From Acanthaster planci (Eukaryota; Echinodermata; Asteroidea; Valvatida; Acanthasteridae), in assembly GCF_001949145.1 (NCBI RefSeq), contig NW_019091389.1, forward strand, positions 1,044,094-1,088,001: a stretch of DNA of 43,908 nt. The letters are read 5' to 3'. The notes beneath the pieces were generated by a model, which had not been told where the DNA came from, made no database searches, and saw only the letters and a program-made list of their open reading frames with translations. The position numbers were made by a program, and so were the translations under genes. Shown piece after piece: positions 18,688 through 32,500 of the stretch; within the stretch, counting starts at the first letter, position 1; each line of letters opens with the position of its first letter.

Positions 18688-21600
18688 GTTGGGTTGAAAA
18701 GTATTTATTGTCATTGATAGTTGTAAAAATTTAAAGTCATATACAAAATATGAAATAAAAGACCAAATTTAAAAAGTAAACAGGGTTATATTATTTATTT
18801 GATTACAAAAACGTAAGTTTCAGTATTCAAATTTTGAATTTGGTTTTGGATGTTTTAATAATTATTTTATAAATTTACATATTTTTTTATTGCAGCGAAA
18901 GCTGACATGTCTCCCTGTGAGAGAGATGGCGAAAATAGAAGATTATGACAGCAAATTTTGCAGAAGTTACTGTCGCATTTCGGAAGATTTCGCTTTTACT
19001 CGTTTCCTGTAGCTTATAGAAAGGAGCTAGCTCAGCATAATTACGAAGCACGGTATGGTTTATTGTAAACTTATTAGCCTAGTCGAAGATGCTTTGCACT
19101 CACTCGTAAAAGCTCAATTTATTTTTCCATGCGTTAGGACGGTTGCTTGCACATACATGTGCACAGTATGGTAAACTATGTAAACGGTACATGTTCGTGA
19201 CATGTATATACATGTAGGCTAATTACTAACACTAGGTCTGCATTGTATGTAAGATCTAGAAGTGTACAGTGTACGTGTCTGTATACATATGGTAGACCTA
19301 ACATGCCAGTAAAAGTACATGTACATTTTTGTACATGCAGGACGGTATCGTGTGTATGGGTAGGCCTCCATGCATGATACATGTATGTAATGCATCCACA
19401 AGTCACTATAATTTGCGCACTTAGTACTTTGGCCAAAATTTGCCCTTAAATATACTAAAATATTTATGGCTTCATTTTCAGAAGTTGAAAGTTTGACTAA
19501 AATCCTACTTGGAATAATATTATGAAGAACATTGGAGGTCACCAAAGCAACAGGAACAATGTCGCCCGCAAATGAGTAGGTTCGGCTGTAGTAAAACCTA
19601 CGTCACCATAATTCGCGCACGTTTTTTGCAACTGTCATTTTATGGAGTATCGGTAATGCCCTACTTCTGATAAATCTGCCAGAAAATGTCTTTTGAATGA
19701 GGAGTTATTTTTTGCAGTAATTACTTTGGTTTTTATAATGCTGTTTGAGGAAAAACACTTTAGGCCTAATTCACAATAGCTTGACTTCCCATCACTTTCT
19801 TTTTTTCGTTCTCCTAGATCATAATTTTTTAAAATTTAATTTAAAATGACAGTGAGGCATGAAGTTTTATTGTTTCAAAAATATCATAATTAGCATTAAA
19901 TTAATATGAATTAGTTATATGGATATTAGGACAAAACTTTTCTTTCTATGTGCATTTTTGAAAAAGTCGCAAAATACAGTGTCAGTGAATCCGCCCCTGG
20001 GAATATCAAAATATAAGGTGCGCGGTGTTTTTTCAGGCTCCGTATTTTTGATAATGCCTTCAATATTTGACAAAAGTTGATCAAAGTTTTCATTAGTGCC
20101 CGTATCGGATGTCCAACGTCGATCATGAACGAACAGCAATCATTCATCCTTTTTCTAGACAATTTCAGCCGGTTCTTTTTTGAATTTAGTCTGTAAAGGA
20201 AAGCTTTATGCTCAACATTTTTCCCGAATTCTCCATGGAAAAGCTTGCAAAAAGAAAAAACGTTGAAGTGACGATTGATCATCAATAGTAAGTTAACGTC
20301 AGAGCATAACTTCATTGAAGGGTTTCACCATGAGAAAGCTGAATGCGCAAATATTTGTACATGTATGTGCGAATTAAGGGTACTCCAAGATACATACGGT
20401 ACATATTTGTGCATAGGGTGTAAAGCAGCATCATATATATGGATGTCATGAGTCATAGATGGTGCTGGATATTTGCATCTAATATTCATGTGGTCCAGTA
20501 TATGGTTGAACAGTCAGATAAAATTTTGGCCAAGGTAAACGGAAAGAATATTGCAACTTGCCACCACCTCAGGGGTACAAAGTCTACGAGCAGTCAAGAA
20601 AAATTTTTGTGTATTTCCTAACAATGAGTCCCATCTATGGATGCCAGTAATTCCGCCCTACAGTAACTTAATAGCCATTAGAAAGCAAAAACATGTCCAG
20701 AAAAGTTCAATTTAGGAGGGAAAATACCAAGCCGTTTACTGAGAAAACATTTAGAATTTTCCGGACCAGTCTCATAGGGTTTGTGTACAGGGTGTCAAGT
20801 GGCATCTGTATGGACCTCTCTCCTTTTTTCTCAGTCCCAGATTCATGTCTTTCAGCATTTCTGCAGTGACTGGCCTTTATTGAGATGATGCATGATAAAA
20901 AAAGTTGAGGCAGTATGCAACATTCTTCCCAACAAAATGATCTATTCAGATCATTCTTTGTAGCCGCTTATATGCTTTGTATTGGATGCCTCTATAAAAC
21001 AGGCTGGAAAAATTTATTGCAATGGCTATTGTCACTTCACTTTAAACTAGCTGCTGTCTACTGGTACTTGTGTCACATCACTTTGGAGCATTAGAAACAG
21101 GAACTAGACCAGTCTGTAACAGGTGGATTTCTTTATTTTCCTTTAAAGAACCCTCCAGGGATATTAATCTACTAGAAAAAGGAAGAGGAAAACATCTATG
21201 AAAAATAAACGTCTGATTTGATAAAAAAGAGAGAAAAAACAAGACTTGAAACAAATGATGAATGCCTCAAGTCTTAAACCTACATGTACCATTCATGTAC
21301 ATGTACATTTAGGTTAATGTACTTGTCTACTGGTAGACAGATAATGCTTATTGTGTGTGACCGTAGAATTTGGAAGTCGCATTCCTGCTTCTCTAACTAT
21401 GGTATAGCCACTATGAAAATTTTATTTTCAAGATTTGAATCTAGTTGTCTTGTATGGGTCATGTGGTCAGTGGTTAGTGGTTACTAGGATGTAAACAATA
21501 AGATATTTAGATTGTGGGTTTTGGCAAAAAGGAAGGAAGCGAATCCTTTCATGTTGTGTATAATATTTACAAGATGGCAGCCACTCTTTTTTTTTCAATA

Positions 21601-23451
21601 AAAGTACAAGCCAAGTGCCACAAGTATGTTCCAAGAAAAAGCTTTTGTGTACGTAGATTTACATTGTAAAAAACTTGGAACTTGAAAGTTAAGAAATTGG
21701 TGCACAGTTACCAAAAATTCTCTTACCACACAAATTTGTATTTGAATGTAACCACTTTTTTACATGAGGAAAATAGTCACAAAAGCTGAAAAAAACCCTA
21801 ATTGACAATGATACATGTGCATGTGATTTGCCTCAGAATACTATGTAATACTAAAAAGAGTACACAGTGCTAACTGTGACCACATCAAACCAAGGAGAAA
21901 ATCAAAAAAAGACTGTCCTACTGTGTCCACTTCCTGACAACAGCACAGACTAAGCTACCACGCGTGGACTTGGATGGCCATGTTGGGTGGCTGTGTGTGT
22001 GTGTGCATGCATGCCCAGTGACAGCCATTCTGAAAATCACCGTAGCAAATGCACAAACACTTGCTCAACCTCAGACTTTCTAACTTGCTGCTGCTCCAGT
22101 TTTGTCACAAATGATAGATAGTTTCTTGTAGTTTCAGAGATTGTAACTCCAAGAAAACTGTACGTTACTTGGGAGAACTTTTAATTGTTCATGAAACTGA
22201 CAAGCTATATGCATTTATTCAAATTGCAAAATCAGTTGAAATGAGTGTGGTTCCCTGGGTAGAAAACAATTTATCGGCTTCACTTCACTTGGATGTCAAA
22301 ATGTCACATTTTAGTACTCAAAAAGGATACATGCACACGTACATGTACCTTTACATGAGCACAATGTATGTACATATGCAGTAGTCTACTTGTACATGTA
22401 TGTATGTCGTTCCTATTTTACTGGAAGCACGTTGGCTGACGGCACGGCATGGTCAACTGTCATAGTGGACAGTGAGCTGTTACAACCGTGCAGACTATAG
22501 CCGCCATGCAGCTAGATTTGATGTGGGCATTGTAAATGTCTTGTAGGATGTCAGTCAAGGTAGAAAATAAATTTATATTCACAATGTACATGTACATGTA
22601 TTAAGTACATGTATACTTGTAGCAGTCTTAATAGCAAAGCGCACGATGAAGATAAGAGCATGTTATTGAATTTGTTCTATGAAGTCAATATTTTCAGTAT
22701 TTGGTACCTGTATACCTGTAGTAAGCACTTTATTTGATGACTACAATTTTATTTCAGGCCAGGACATAGTTTCTGTAGTTACATGCTCTTCAATTCAGTT
22801 GGCAATCAGTAAATTGTGTTTTCCTCTTTGATATTTCTCAGACAAACATGAGTGCATTCATATGTTTACTGTTAATTTCAACCAGTAGAAAATACATGTA
22901 TGAGGAAATATTGTTATGGGATGTTTTCCGGAAATATTTGTAGTATGTGAGTGTTAAATAGCAGTGATGTACATACATATACATACACATTGACATGTAC
23001 ATTGTACTGGACTTTGCACACTTTTCATGACTTTCAAACAGGGCTTATGTTTCTGCTGCACAGCTTTTGGTATGGGCATACTTTGTAAATTTGGACATTG
23101 TAACGCATTAGGAGATAGCAATGTTATCTACGTATAGGCATTACCACTTGAATCCAAACTATATTTTTTCTCTGTAAATTTGAGAGATATTACTGAAATG
23201 TTGAGTCAGCATGTATTGTCTTTCCCCTACTTTTCCAGACATGTGATACCATACCGTATACGACAACTGTTGCTGCCTATTTATTCCTGCATGAAACTGT
23301 ACTTGACGCGGTCAGGACTTCCTGATACATATCAAAACAGCAGCACCGGTGATGAACAAGAGGTATTTGGCTAATGCAGCTCTGTAAGCTAGTGCCATTT
23401 GGTTTGGTGCATAAGGCAGCATAGTCATGCTCCCTTAGGCATGCAGAAGGC
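18688..23451. promoter_or_regulatory. Divergent intergenic region between AARSD1 (-) and MBD5/6 (+)
   Basis: About 4.8 kb separate the two start codons. The AARSD1 promoter must lie just above 18687 and the MBD5/6 promoter plus any 5' non-coding exons somewhere inside. A 28-codon ORF at 18926 (ATGGCGAAAATAG...) is the sort of short ORF that a 5' leader could carry, but no exon boundary is proven. TACATGTA-rich simple sequence occurs at 19140-19390, 21280-21310, 22330-22400 and 22585-22620. No CpG-rich core or confident TATA box was seen. Confidence 0.5.
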
Positions 23452-23455
23452 ATGA
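23422..23455 (+). promoter_or_regulatory. Two tiny upstream ORFs before the MBD5/6 start
   Basis: ATGCTCCCTTAG (23427-23438) and ATGCAGAAGGCATGA (23441-23455) precede the MBD start ATG at 23452. The second overlaps it as ATGA. An in-frame TAG at 23422-23424 shows that the MBD ORF does not extend further upstream in this exon. If this stretch is in the mRNA, the overlap would favour reinitiation or leaky scanning. Confidence 0.5.
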
Positions 23456-23579
23456 ATCCAGACAGGCAAGTCTACTTGAATGCTGCAATGGCTGGGGGCG
23501 ACCACGGCTTGGGCTACACAACTGTGCCCATGGGCTGGAATCGTACTATTTGGGGTGATGGTTCTGTTGTGTACGTCAG
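23452..23579 (+). CDS. MBD5/MBD6-like: MBD5/6 exon 1: N-terminus and first MBD strands
   Basis: Starts MNPDRQVYLNAAMAG and continues to VPMGWNRTIWGDGSVVYV, matching the human VPVGWQRKVDQNGVLYV. It ends with a split Ser43 codon (AG|C) at donor GTAAGA. Met13 (23488) is an alternative start that keeps the MBD. Confidence 0.92.
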
Positions 23580-26500
23580 GTAAGAGACTCCGCATCTCTT
23601 TTTTGTATCCTCTAGGTTGTCAGTGTAAAGGAGGAAGTGTGTTTATTATGTTTATCAGTGCTGTAAATGGTAAAAATGCATTTGGAATATTCAGTTTTAT
23701 GGGCTCCATAGTCTAATGACCTGTGTAAGCATAAGAACATTGTATATTTATGTGCATGGGAGACCCCAATAATGGTTAGATCACCATGTCAATTATTGTA
23801 TTTTAGAAAACCACCCTGTGGTGGTTATTCTGATCAGCTGTTTACTGTTTGTTGTCTTGAGTGTACAGTCTAGTATCCTGTGCATGGGATCCCTCCCGTG
23901 TACAGATGTATTTGACAGTAGTACATGCACGTGATGTGCTCCATTGGCAAGATAGTAAGCTTTGCGTTACATGTATGTACAGGCAGATGCCTGTTAAGGT
24001 TTGAGGTGCACTCAGTCCTGTATAGAATAGTCCAGCTGTGATGATACAACATTCACAAACAAATTACACATATTCCTTACCCTGAGATGCAGGTGCATTT
24101 TGGAAAGTCAAAGCATGTTGTTGCATGATTGGCTGAGAATTCATACGAAGCATGCATTCAACCTCCATGTGGGTGTGGCACTTCGGCAGTAATGGCTGCT
24201 GTTTATGTACTGGTTACTAAATAAGTCAATGAACTACCCAGTTGCATTGTGAAGCTTGATTGCAATGACTTTGACGGTGCATAGACTGGGGTGAGCACAT
24301 TATCAAAATGCCCTAACTTGGCTTTTTGTGAGTAGGCCTGGTGTTAAATTCGTACATACATTCCATAATTGAAGCCTCAGACACGTTTGGTGGAACTTTG
24401 TTCTCTTCTTCAGTGTATGAGAACTGCATGTATTTGACCTTCTTTTTGGTTTGTTTGACCAGAAAGGTGCACTTTTAAAAGATTTCAGATTGTTAATGCT
24501 TCTCTTGAGAACTGAGAGCTCTGTTGGCGTGAAGTTGTGTAGGGAAGACACTTGCAGTTTGCAGGTTTTTTGTTTTTTTTTCTGTTCAATTTGTGATCCA
24601 AAAATTACTCATCAGAAACATATTGGCTTATTGCCAAGCACAATGCACATGTACCTGTACTTACACAACAGTGAATCACTGAAAGAAAAGGAAATAGAGG
24701 TCATCAGTTGCCAAAAATTGGAGCATTTTTTTGTGCATAGATAAATCCACATGGAGGTTTTCTCCCCTGGAAAGAGATCATGGTTTTGCCCATCAAAATG
24801 GAAGCATGAACCAAAAATACCTTCCAAAATGGCAAAACCCAAAATTGAAAACAAGGTTAATTTGAAACAGAAAGGTGCATTTCAAGGATTGTAGCGAAAA
24901 CAAATTGCATTGTGTAGACCTTTTAAGGAAAGAGGTCTACAACCATTTATTCTTTACTGTCTCCCGCCTTTCTGTATATAGCCCAAGCGGTCACCTTTTG
25001 CACTGTGCCGAAGACCTGCAGCGCTACCTACTAGCCGAGGGCACCTGTAAGTGTGGGCTGGAGTGCCCCCTCATCATTGACAGGGTCTTCAACTTCAACC
25101 CCCGGGTGCCGGCGCGGCCCAAGCTCCCAGCTGATGTCCTGGCGGAATGCCAGCTGAATTCGCTCTGCAAGCACCGGCGCAAGCTGGTGGCCATGGCCAT
25201 GGGGTTGCAAGGGAACGAGGAGGCTCTGGCAAACGTTGGCCCTCCTGGTGGGGGCTCAGTGTTTGGCCGAAGCAAAGGTGAATATAGTTTTGCTGGAATT
25301 TGTCACTGTTCATGCAATGTGATGCGTTCATGTTTTTTATTTGGTACTCCAAACTTTATATTTTAAAGTTTAATTTCACATGTTTCCTATTACATATTAG
25401 TAACCAGCTTTCTAGTGAGTCCTTGCAATGGAGCATTTGTCTACAGTAATAAGTAGTAGATTAAATAAGCTCCAAAGCTTGATTTAGGAGAATCCTGTTG
25501 TTAACCCTTGAAGTAATTTAGTATACTGTATAGTTCACTTGCAGCATGTAATGAAAGCAGTAAGCCTACATAGGAAAGCCAACTAGAGTGTAATTACTGT
25601 AGGTATGTTTTTTTTTTTACTTGTGCATATTTTCTTCACTTTATTTGTTTGCAGAAGTAATCTATTCTTACAGCTTTCATTTAGAAGAGTATATGTATAC
25701 ATGTACATATGAGCAAATTCTCAGACATGTCATAATGGCTGCTCAAGTATGACTGGATTTGGGTTGATACTGTACCTGACGACTCTATGATATTCATGTA
25801 TTTGAATGTACATGTACATGTATACAAGTAGATGATTTTCAGTCGTGCGATTTTTGACTGTCAGCATTCATTTACAGAGATGTGTATGGAAATGCGCAAG
25901 CCTTTGAAGTTTCTCAACATTCCTGCGTTCATGAAACTGCCAATAGAAATGCATGTACACAGTTTTGGAAATGCACGGACACGGTGCGCTTCCTGAAATA
26001 CCTTTGCCTGTCGTGTTATGTCACGTGGAAAAGCTGTATATATCCTCTCGCTGTGCTTAGGCATGATTACATTTTGGCTTCAAAATAGAGTCTGTCAGTG
26101 AGGATTTGTGAACATCTTTATGCTGAATACATGTACATGATTGAGTATTATTTCATAGCTGCGTGTGGTAATAATACCAGTAAACGGTTGTTTCACAAAC
26201 TCAAACTCAACCATGCATAGCACAAGTTTCATTTGTTAAAAAAGAGCAACTGACGGAAAATATGTTTGATTAGTACTTGCAGAGTGGAAATTAGGCTAAC
26301 AAGGTCCATATTGTGTGCAGTGACAATGTGCATGGACCTGCCATATGTCCCGTCCACCACATGCATGCAACAGTAACTATCTTGGAAAATAGTTGCTGAA
26401 GTGTTACAAACACAAGCGTTGAGACCTCAAGGAAAATTGAAAAAAACAATACAGAAAGGGGGAGCAGGTCGTACCAAGGGTGTCCATGTCAAAGAGTTTT

Positions 26501-29500
26501 CAGAATTTTGTTCATTTCCAACTGTGTTTTTTTTCCAAGGCAAATTAATTGTATTTGCACATGTATATGTATGTGTGTGGTTTGCTTTTATTTTGTAGAT
26601 ACATTTCATTGACTTTTAGCTTACCTTTTTCACCCCAAAGAATTTTTATCAGATACCTCCTGAACATCAGTTTTCAGGGGAAAAAAATCTTCATCTTGCA
26701 TTCATCAAGAGTACGGTACAAAAGCTATTCACATGTGGATGTTGTGCATCCTACCAATCTTGAGTGGTTTGACATGCACATCTGTTGCATTAATTAGGAG
26801 TAATAAGCATTTGTGGATTTACAGTGGACATTCCAAAAGTTACAGGGAAGGTTGAGCAAGAAATGCATTTGGAATGAATTCACCAGGCCTCTGAATACAC
26901 GGACACTGCACATGTACATGTACCCGGAATGTGCATAATTCGACGCTCACAGGATATGCATGTTACATGTACATGTACTAATGACATTCATGTACACGTA
27001 GTGCACATAAAAATTATTATAGCATGGCACAGAAAAAAAAAAAACCGGAAAACATTATTCCCATAAAATTGAGGGTTCTGCCAGCATGCTGGCTCTACCA
27101 CACACATTTAATTGCAAACCTACATGTACAAATCATTCAGACACATTTACAGTACCAGTATATGTGCACTTCTCTGTGTAACTTTCAGTCTGTGGCATTC
27201 TATGATTTACATTGACTTGTTTTATTCTTTTTGTTCTTCAAGTACACGTACATGCACACTGCCTTGTCCTGAATGTATGCGTGTACAGGTTATTCAGACA
27301 TTTGATCTGAAATGGTTGTAGCACATGCACTTACTGTACATGTATGTATAGTGCTTGTTAAGTTTTTATATTAGACTTGTAAAGTGCCTATATGCTTTAT
27401 CCGATTCGTAAGTGACTTCGTCACAAAGGCGGACGCGCCATGATTTGCAGGCTCCCATTGGACGATCACTGAAGTTACGCGTAAACTTCTGGCTCGATGT
27501 AAACTGCGATCAGTGCATGTAACTCTATGTGCAGTGCTTGTGCAGTGGGCGTGGTTGAAATTGAAGTGACGTCACAATTACGAACTGGATATTTGTAGTC
27601 AGATCTTAGTACAAGTTTGCACAAACTTAAATGTGAATGCTTGGATATGTACATGTGCTACAGGGACATATATACACATACTTACTAGTACATGTACTTG
27701 CATCTCCCACATAAGGTCGTCATTTCATATATGTACATACATGTACACAAAGACCTGCATACTTTGGTGAATTTGCCACTAGTACCTGACTTTGTGATAA
27801 TGTACTGATAGGCCTTCATACATGTACCTGATCAATGTCAACATCATGCTGTACAAATTCATGTATTTTCTCCACCAATCTGCACTGTATTTCAGTTTAT
27901 TTCATGTTTTATTTGGTCAGATGAAATGCTCTACAAATTCCTGTCACACCATTGAATGACTTGGTATAAAAATTATTTGTAAATGTTTCATTTTTCAAAA
28001 TCTGAATCAATTTTAAAGGGGTGAGATCTGCTGTGTTTCCCGGCTCCAGCTGAAAGGACTGGTTCTGTTAAATTTCTCAACACACCGATGTACTGAAATG
28101 CAATAAGGCAGGCATGGAATGCTTTGGCATTTATACATTGTACATAATAGATATGTCTCTACCAAATACTGTGTGTCCCTGTGACTTTCCAGGTTATCTT
28201 GTAATGTAACTTTGAAGTAGAAATGTTGTACACTGTATGTACAGCAACGGTATCGCCAGTACATTCATTTGTTGGCTTGCTTTAATTTTGATTCAGAATA
28301 CATACATGAACATGTAAGTATTCATGTACCTGGATGTGTAGTAATATTGACATGCACATGTCCACGTACTGGTAGGTTTATTGCATTTAATGTAATGACC
28401 TTTGAAGAATTTTCTTCCAATATGACTCCAACGAATCAATAATTGAGAGAGCGAGAGAGATGCATGAGATCTAGTCTTCAAACAGTTTTGTTTTTTGTGT
28501 GGATTGTTGTTATGACAGGTACTCGTAGAAGTGTGTTTGCATACTGTTTGTATGAATTTCAAACAGGTTGGGATTAAATGTCTTGCAAAAAAGAAACCTG
28601 TGAAATTTATTGCTACGGGTGATGCAGGAGAATCGATACATGCATACCGGCATACTGATAGCAAGTGGTACAAAACTAGATACCTAAAGACAACTGGTGA
28701 ATTTGATGGGGTTTCTTTGTTAAGTGTTGGTACAAAAGGACTACATGCATACGTGTACATGTACATTGCATCACAAAGATGCATTGGAAATTCAACGTGC
28801 CGTTTCAACCCAAGATCTGAAGGATAAATGTATGTACACTACGAACTGTAAAGTGATATTGTCATTAACCCTAACACTCCTCAGTCCTCCAACAGGTGAA
28901 GGATTGAGGAGGGTTCGGGTTAATGAACAAGGTAATCATACGCATGTACCGGCATGTATTCCATTTTATTTTGTTTCCCTTTTCATATGCAGTTCCTCAG
29001 TCCTGATTGAGGTGTGCGATCGCACATGCGCACTATCGCATCTCCAGAAGCTTCCACAAAGGCGGAAATAATTGCCATTCTCTCTGTACCACAACCATTT
29101 TTCAAAATTTATGTAAATCACACATGTAGAAAGGTGTAGTTGTATTTTTTTTCATGGCTGTGTGGGTTTAAAATTTTTTTTTTACAAATCTGAAGGAGTT
29201 TGTACATTGAATAGGTGAAAGTGGAGAAAATCGTAAGCAATTTGGTTTGTTCAATTGGATTGACCTGTGCTTAAAAAATGGACGGTACTTGTGCTCGTGC
29301 AAAGTGGCGTACTTTTAGTAACGTTTTGTCCAGGTAGCAAGTGATCTGCTTTTGAATGCTGAGTGGTACAATAGCACACAACATGTTTGTACAGATATAT
29401 TTAAGCTTGTTTGTGTTACCCCATTTTGCAGGTTCCAAGAGGTCAAGATCAAAGTCCAAACCAGAGAGTGGTGTTGACTTCCAGCCTCAGAACATGCCGG

Positions 29501-32500
29501 CATCACAGGTCTTAGCCCTGCAAGGTGGCCACATGCATCACATTCCTGGCATTGCCAACTTTGTGTCACCGTTAAAGTCTTTACCCTTTGAGCACCAGCT
29601 GCAGCATCATGCCATGGACTCACAACAGCGCCAAATCCAAATGCATTTCCTGCAAATGCAGCGCCCGGAACTCCTGCAGCAGTGCCAGCAGGTGCAGCAC
29701 CGGCTGCACCCTCAACAGCGACCAGCCCCTTTGCGGAGAGGGAGCCAGGAGGTTGAGTCGTCATGGCGTTCATCTGCTGAGCAGCATGCTCCAGAACAAA
29801 GAGCAGGGAAACAGCTTCATTCCAGTCCACCTTTGCCATGCCCAAACAGGCCTTCCTCCAATAATGCTACTGCAGGGCCACAAAGCACTCCCACCGCTGC
29901 AAATCCCCTCGTCACTGCTCCAACATGCAGTAAAAGTCCAAGGTTAAGCAATGAACTCCTGTCGCCAAGCCCAAAAGAGAAACAATCTGCTCATGGCCAC
30001 AGTGCACTGCCGTTCCCTTTTCAGAGGGAGGCACACCAGCTTCTTGTAGATGGGCAAACTCATGGCATCCACTCTGATGCATGTGCTCCTACAGTAATTC
30101 CACTGCTCAGTAATATTTACCATGCTCCAAACAGGGCTTCCTTAATAGCTGCCAATATCAATAACAGTCCAGCATTATTTGCAAACCACAATGATGAAGT
30201 CTTTTTTATGCAAGATGGAGCTAAGAAGGGTCCACCCCAACCTGTTCAGGATTCAGTGGAAGTCTCTACTTGTCAACCAGTGGACAAAAATAAACTGGGG
30301 AGAAAATCTCCTGTTGCTAGTCTGAACGTTAGCTCCCCATCGCCAACAGCCAGCAAACCTATCACTATGCATTCTTCAAAAGTGGATAAGCAACTTACAG
30401 CCAGCAGTTTGACATTACAAGAAATATTCAAGCAGTCACTTGAAGGAAGTGCCTTCCCTGCAAGTAGTCTGCTGTCAGCAGCTGCCAGAGCTCAGCTTGC
30501 AAAGCAGCCTCAGTTTCCGGATGGTCCCTCAACCCATCATGCCGGCGACCTGATGTCTGGCATGGGTCTGTTTACTAAAATGTCATCAAATGTGACAGGC
30601 AAAGACCCAAAGCTTGATTCAGGGTCTTTGCCCAGTGGTGACAGTGTACAGTCTTGTGAGAACAGAAAACTTGTCGCAAAGTCAGGAAATGTGGACACTG
30701 TTCAGTCCTCTGAGGTGTTTGTCAAACGCTCCTCTTCAAACCCTCAACAAACAGATGAGTCCCCAATTCAGTGCCTAGAGAATGCCGTACAAAACTTGCA
30801 AGACCAGCCTGGTACGTTAAGGCCAACTACATGTATATCAGTCATTGCAGTTTCTACTCCAGATGTTCCCCAAGTTAGCTCTGCGGAAAGGAAAAGGCCA
30901 AGTACTGGAGGCGTTGAGGAAATAGTGGAACCAAGCGTTAAACGACAAAGATTACAAAGTACTGAAACTTCGCATGAACGTGCCTCTGTGGAAGCAGAGA
31001 CAAAACAGTCAGAAGCTGCAATGTCAACTCACCAAGTGCCTGCAATAAACTCGGAAAAAGCCTTACCAATGCACCACCACGATACAACCAAGGTAACTGG
31101 CTCCTACAATGTTGTCTGTTCCACTGGAAAAGCTGCAAGCTCTGGCAAACATCCAACTGTGGAAAATGCAGAATTGGTAAGGTGGCAGCAGCAGCAACAA
31201 GAGTGGTACGCCACCATGCTCAGAGCGAAACAGCAACAGGATGCTGGAACTATGCCTGTTGAACATTTTCCTCACATGGGACCTCAGATTCGATCAAGAG
31301 GCCTCCAGGAGCTCCAGTATATTGCCATGGGTGGCAATCCTACACCCAGGATGCCAGCTATACAGCAACAACCCAACATGGGTCATATGCATAGATTCCC
31401 TAATCAATTCATGAATCCACAATTCTACCCCCATCAGGCTAACTTGATGCATCACGTACACAGAATGGGAATGCCCAGCAGAATGGAATATCCCGTAGAC
31501 TTGTTAGATCCCAGAATTGCTCAGAATTCAAATATGTGTAATACTAACATCCTACAGTCGATGCTTCAACAGCAGCAGCAACTTCAGCACTTGGGCATGC
31601 TTCAGCCTGATAACTTACACCACCCCATGCATGTCATAAATCCTATGCATCATGTGGACCCCTCTCACCATATGTCTCCAGCAGATATGTCAAATCTGCA
31701 GCAGGCTCATGGACAAGGCACCCCTAAATCATCAACACCTGCACAGCGCAAGAAAAGTACCAAATCTGTCAGGAGTGCAAGCGCCTCTTCAAGCACCACA
31801 TCCACAGTGGACCTACATGTAGAGGATCAAGAAACCAAGGATGCAGCTTATTGGGTCAAGGCTGCATCCAAAGTAGGGGGAGTTAAGAAGGTCAAGGACA
31901 TTCTCGCCATGACAAGGTCTTTGAAGAAGCACAACAGTGAAGCAGGACAGGTTGAGGCAATCTTCCAGGCTGTTTTGGACTCTGCTAGTGGCGGAGTGAA
32001 AGTAATCATCAGAGAGGGGACACGATCTCAGGAGGGATTGCCCTCAGAGAATGCTGACTCTGACAGAGGGAAAGAATCCAATAACTCTCCAAAAGCTTCT
32101 ACTGAAACTATGGAAACAACGGAGACCATGTGTGAAGTATCTGAACAGACTTCTAGTTCCTGTAATCAAGAGCAACAAAATACAGATGAGCTTTCTGGCA
32201 ACATTCATTTGGGTAAGGACTCACCATCACATGATGCACTAAATGTTGTTGCCCAAGAGACACCTGACAAAGAGTCCTCTATGGCACCAACGTCAAATAG
32301 CCCAGATATGCCTCCATCACAAGTGGAACCTGGCGAGGTGCATTTCACAAGGAAGCTTCCCCAGTCCACTTTAACTCAGACTGAACTAAACCCAGAAATC
32401 ATCGATTCACAGACTAAAGACTGTGAGCTGGTGGCTGTGGGTGGGGATGAAGTTCTGTCTTCTGTACAATCTGACAAGGATCACTCAGAGAGTCCAGTCC

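Larger units (their letters stand above)
25278..29431 (+). other. MBD5/6 intron 2
   Basis: A 4154-bp intron rich in TACATGTA words (25690-25710, 25805-25825, 26910-27000, 27330-27350). It holds the inverted-repeat elements at 27396-27590 and 28863-28925. Around 26240, GAGCAACTGACGGAAAATATG resembles the arms of the 10759-11183 element. The splice phases of exons 2 and 3 match directly, so no further coding exon is required here, although small alternative exons cannot be excluded. Confidence 0.6.

Noticed and set aside
27410-27600. Stand-alone internal promoter (CpG-rich with CRE, CCAAT, GC box)
   Set aside because: The segment is bounded by inverted repeats, so it is first of all a mobile element. 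Promoter use is kept only as a testable possibility.
28293-28808. 171-codon minus-strand ORF in MBD5/6 intron 2, and the overlapping 98-codon + ORF
   Set aside because: Rich in YMYTY/TCT repeats from TACATG simple sequence. No domain, and the intron phases need no exon here.
29315-29845. Minus-strand ORF with alanine-rich peptide
   Set aside because: Shadow of the CAG/GCA-rich start of MBD5/6 exon 3.
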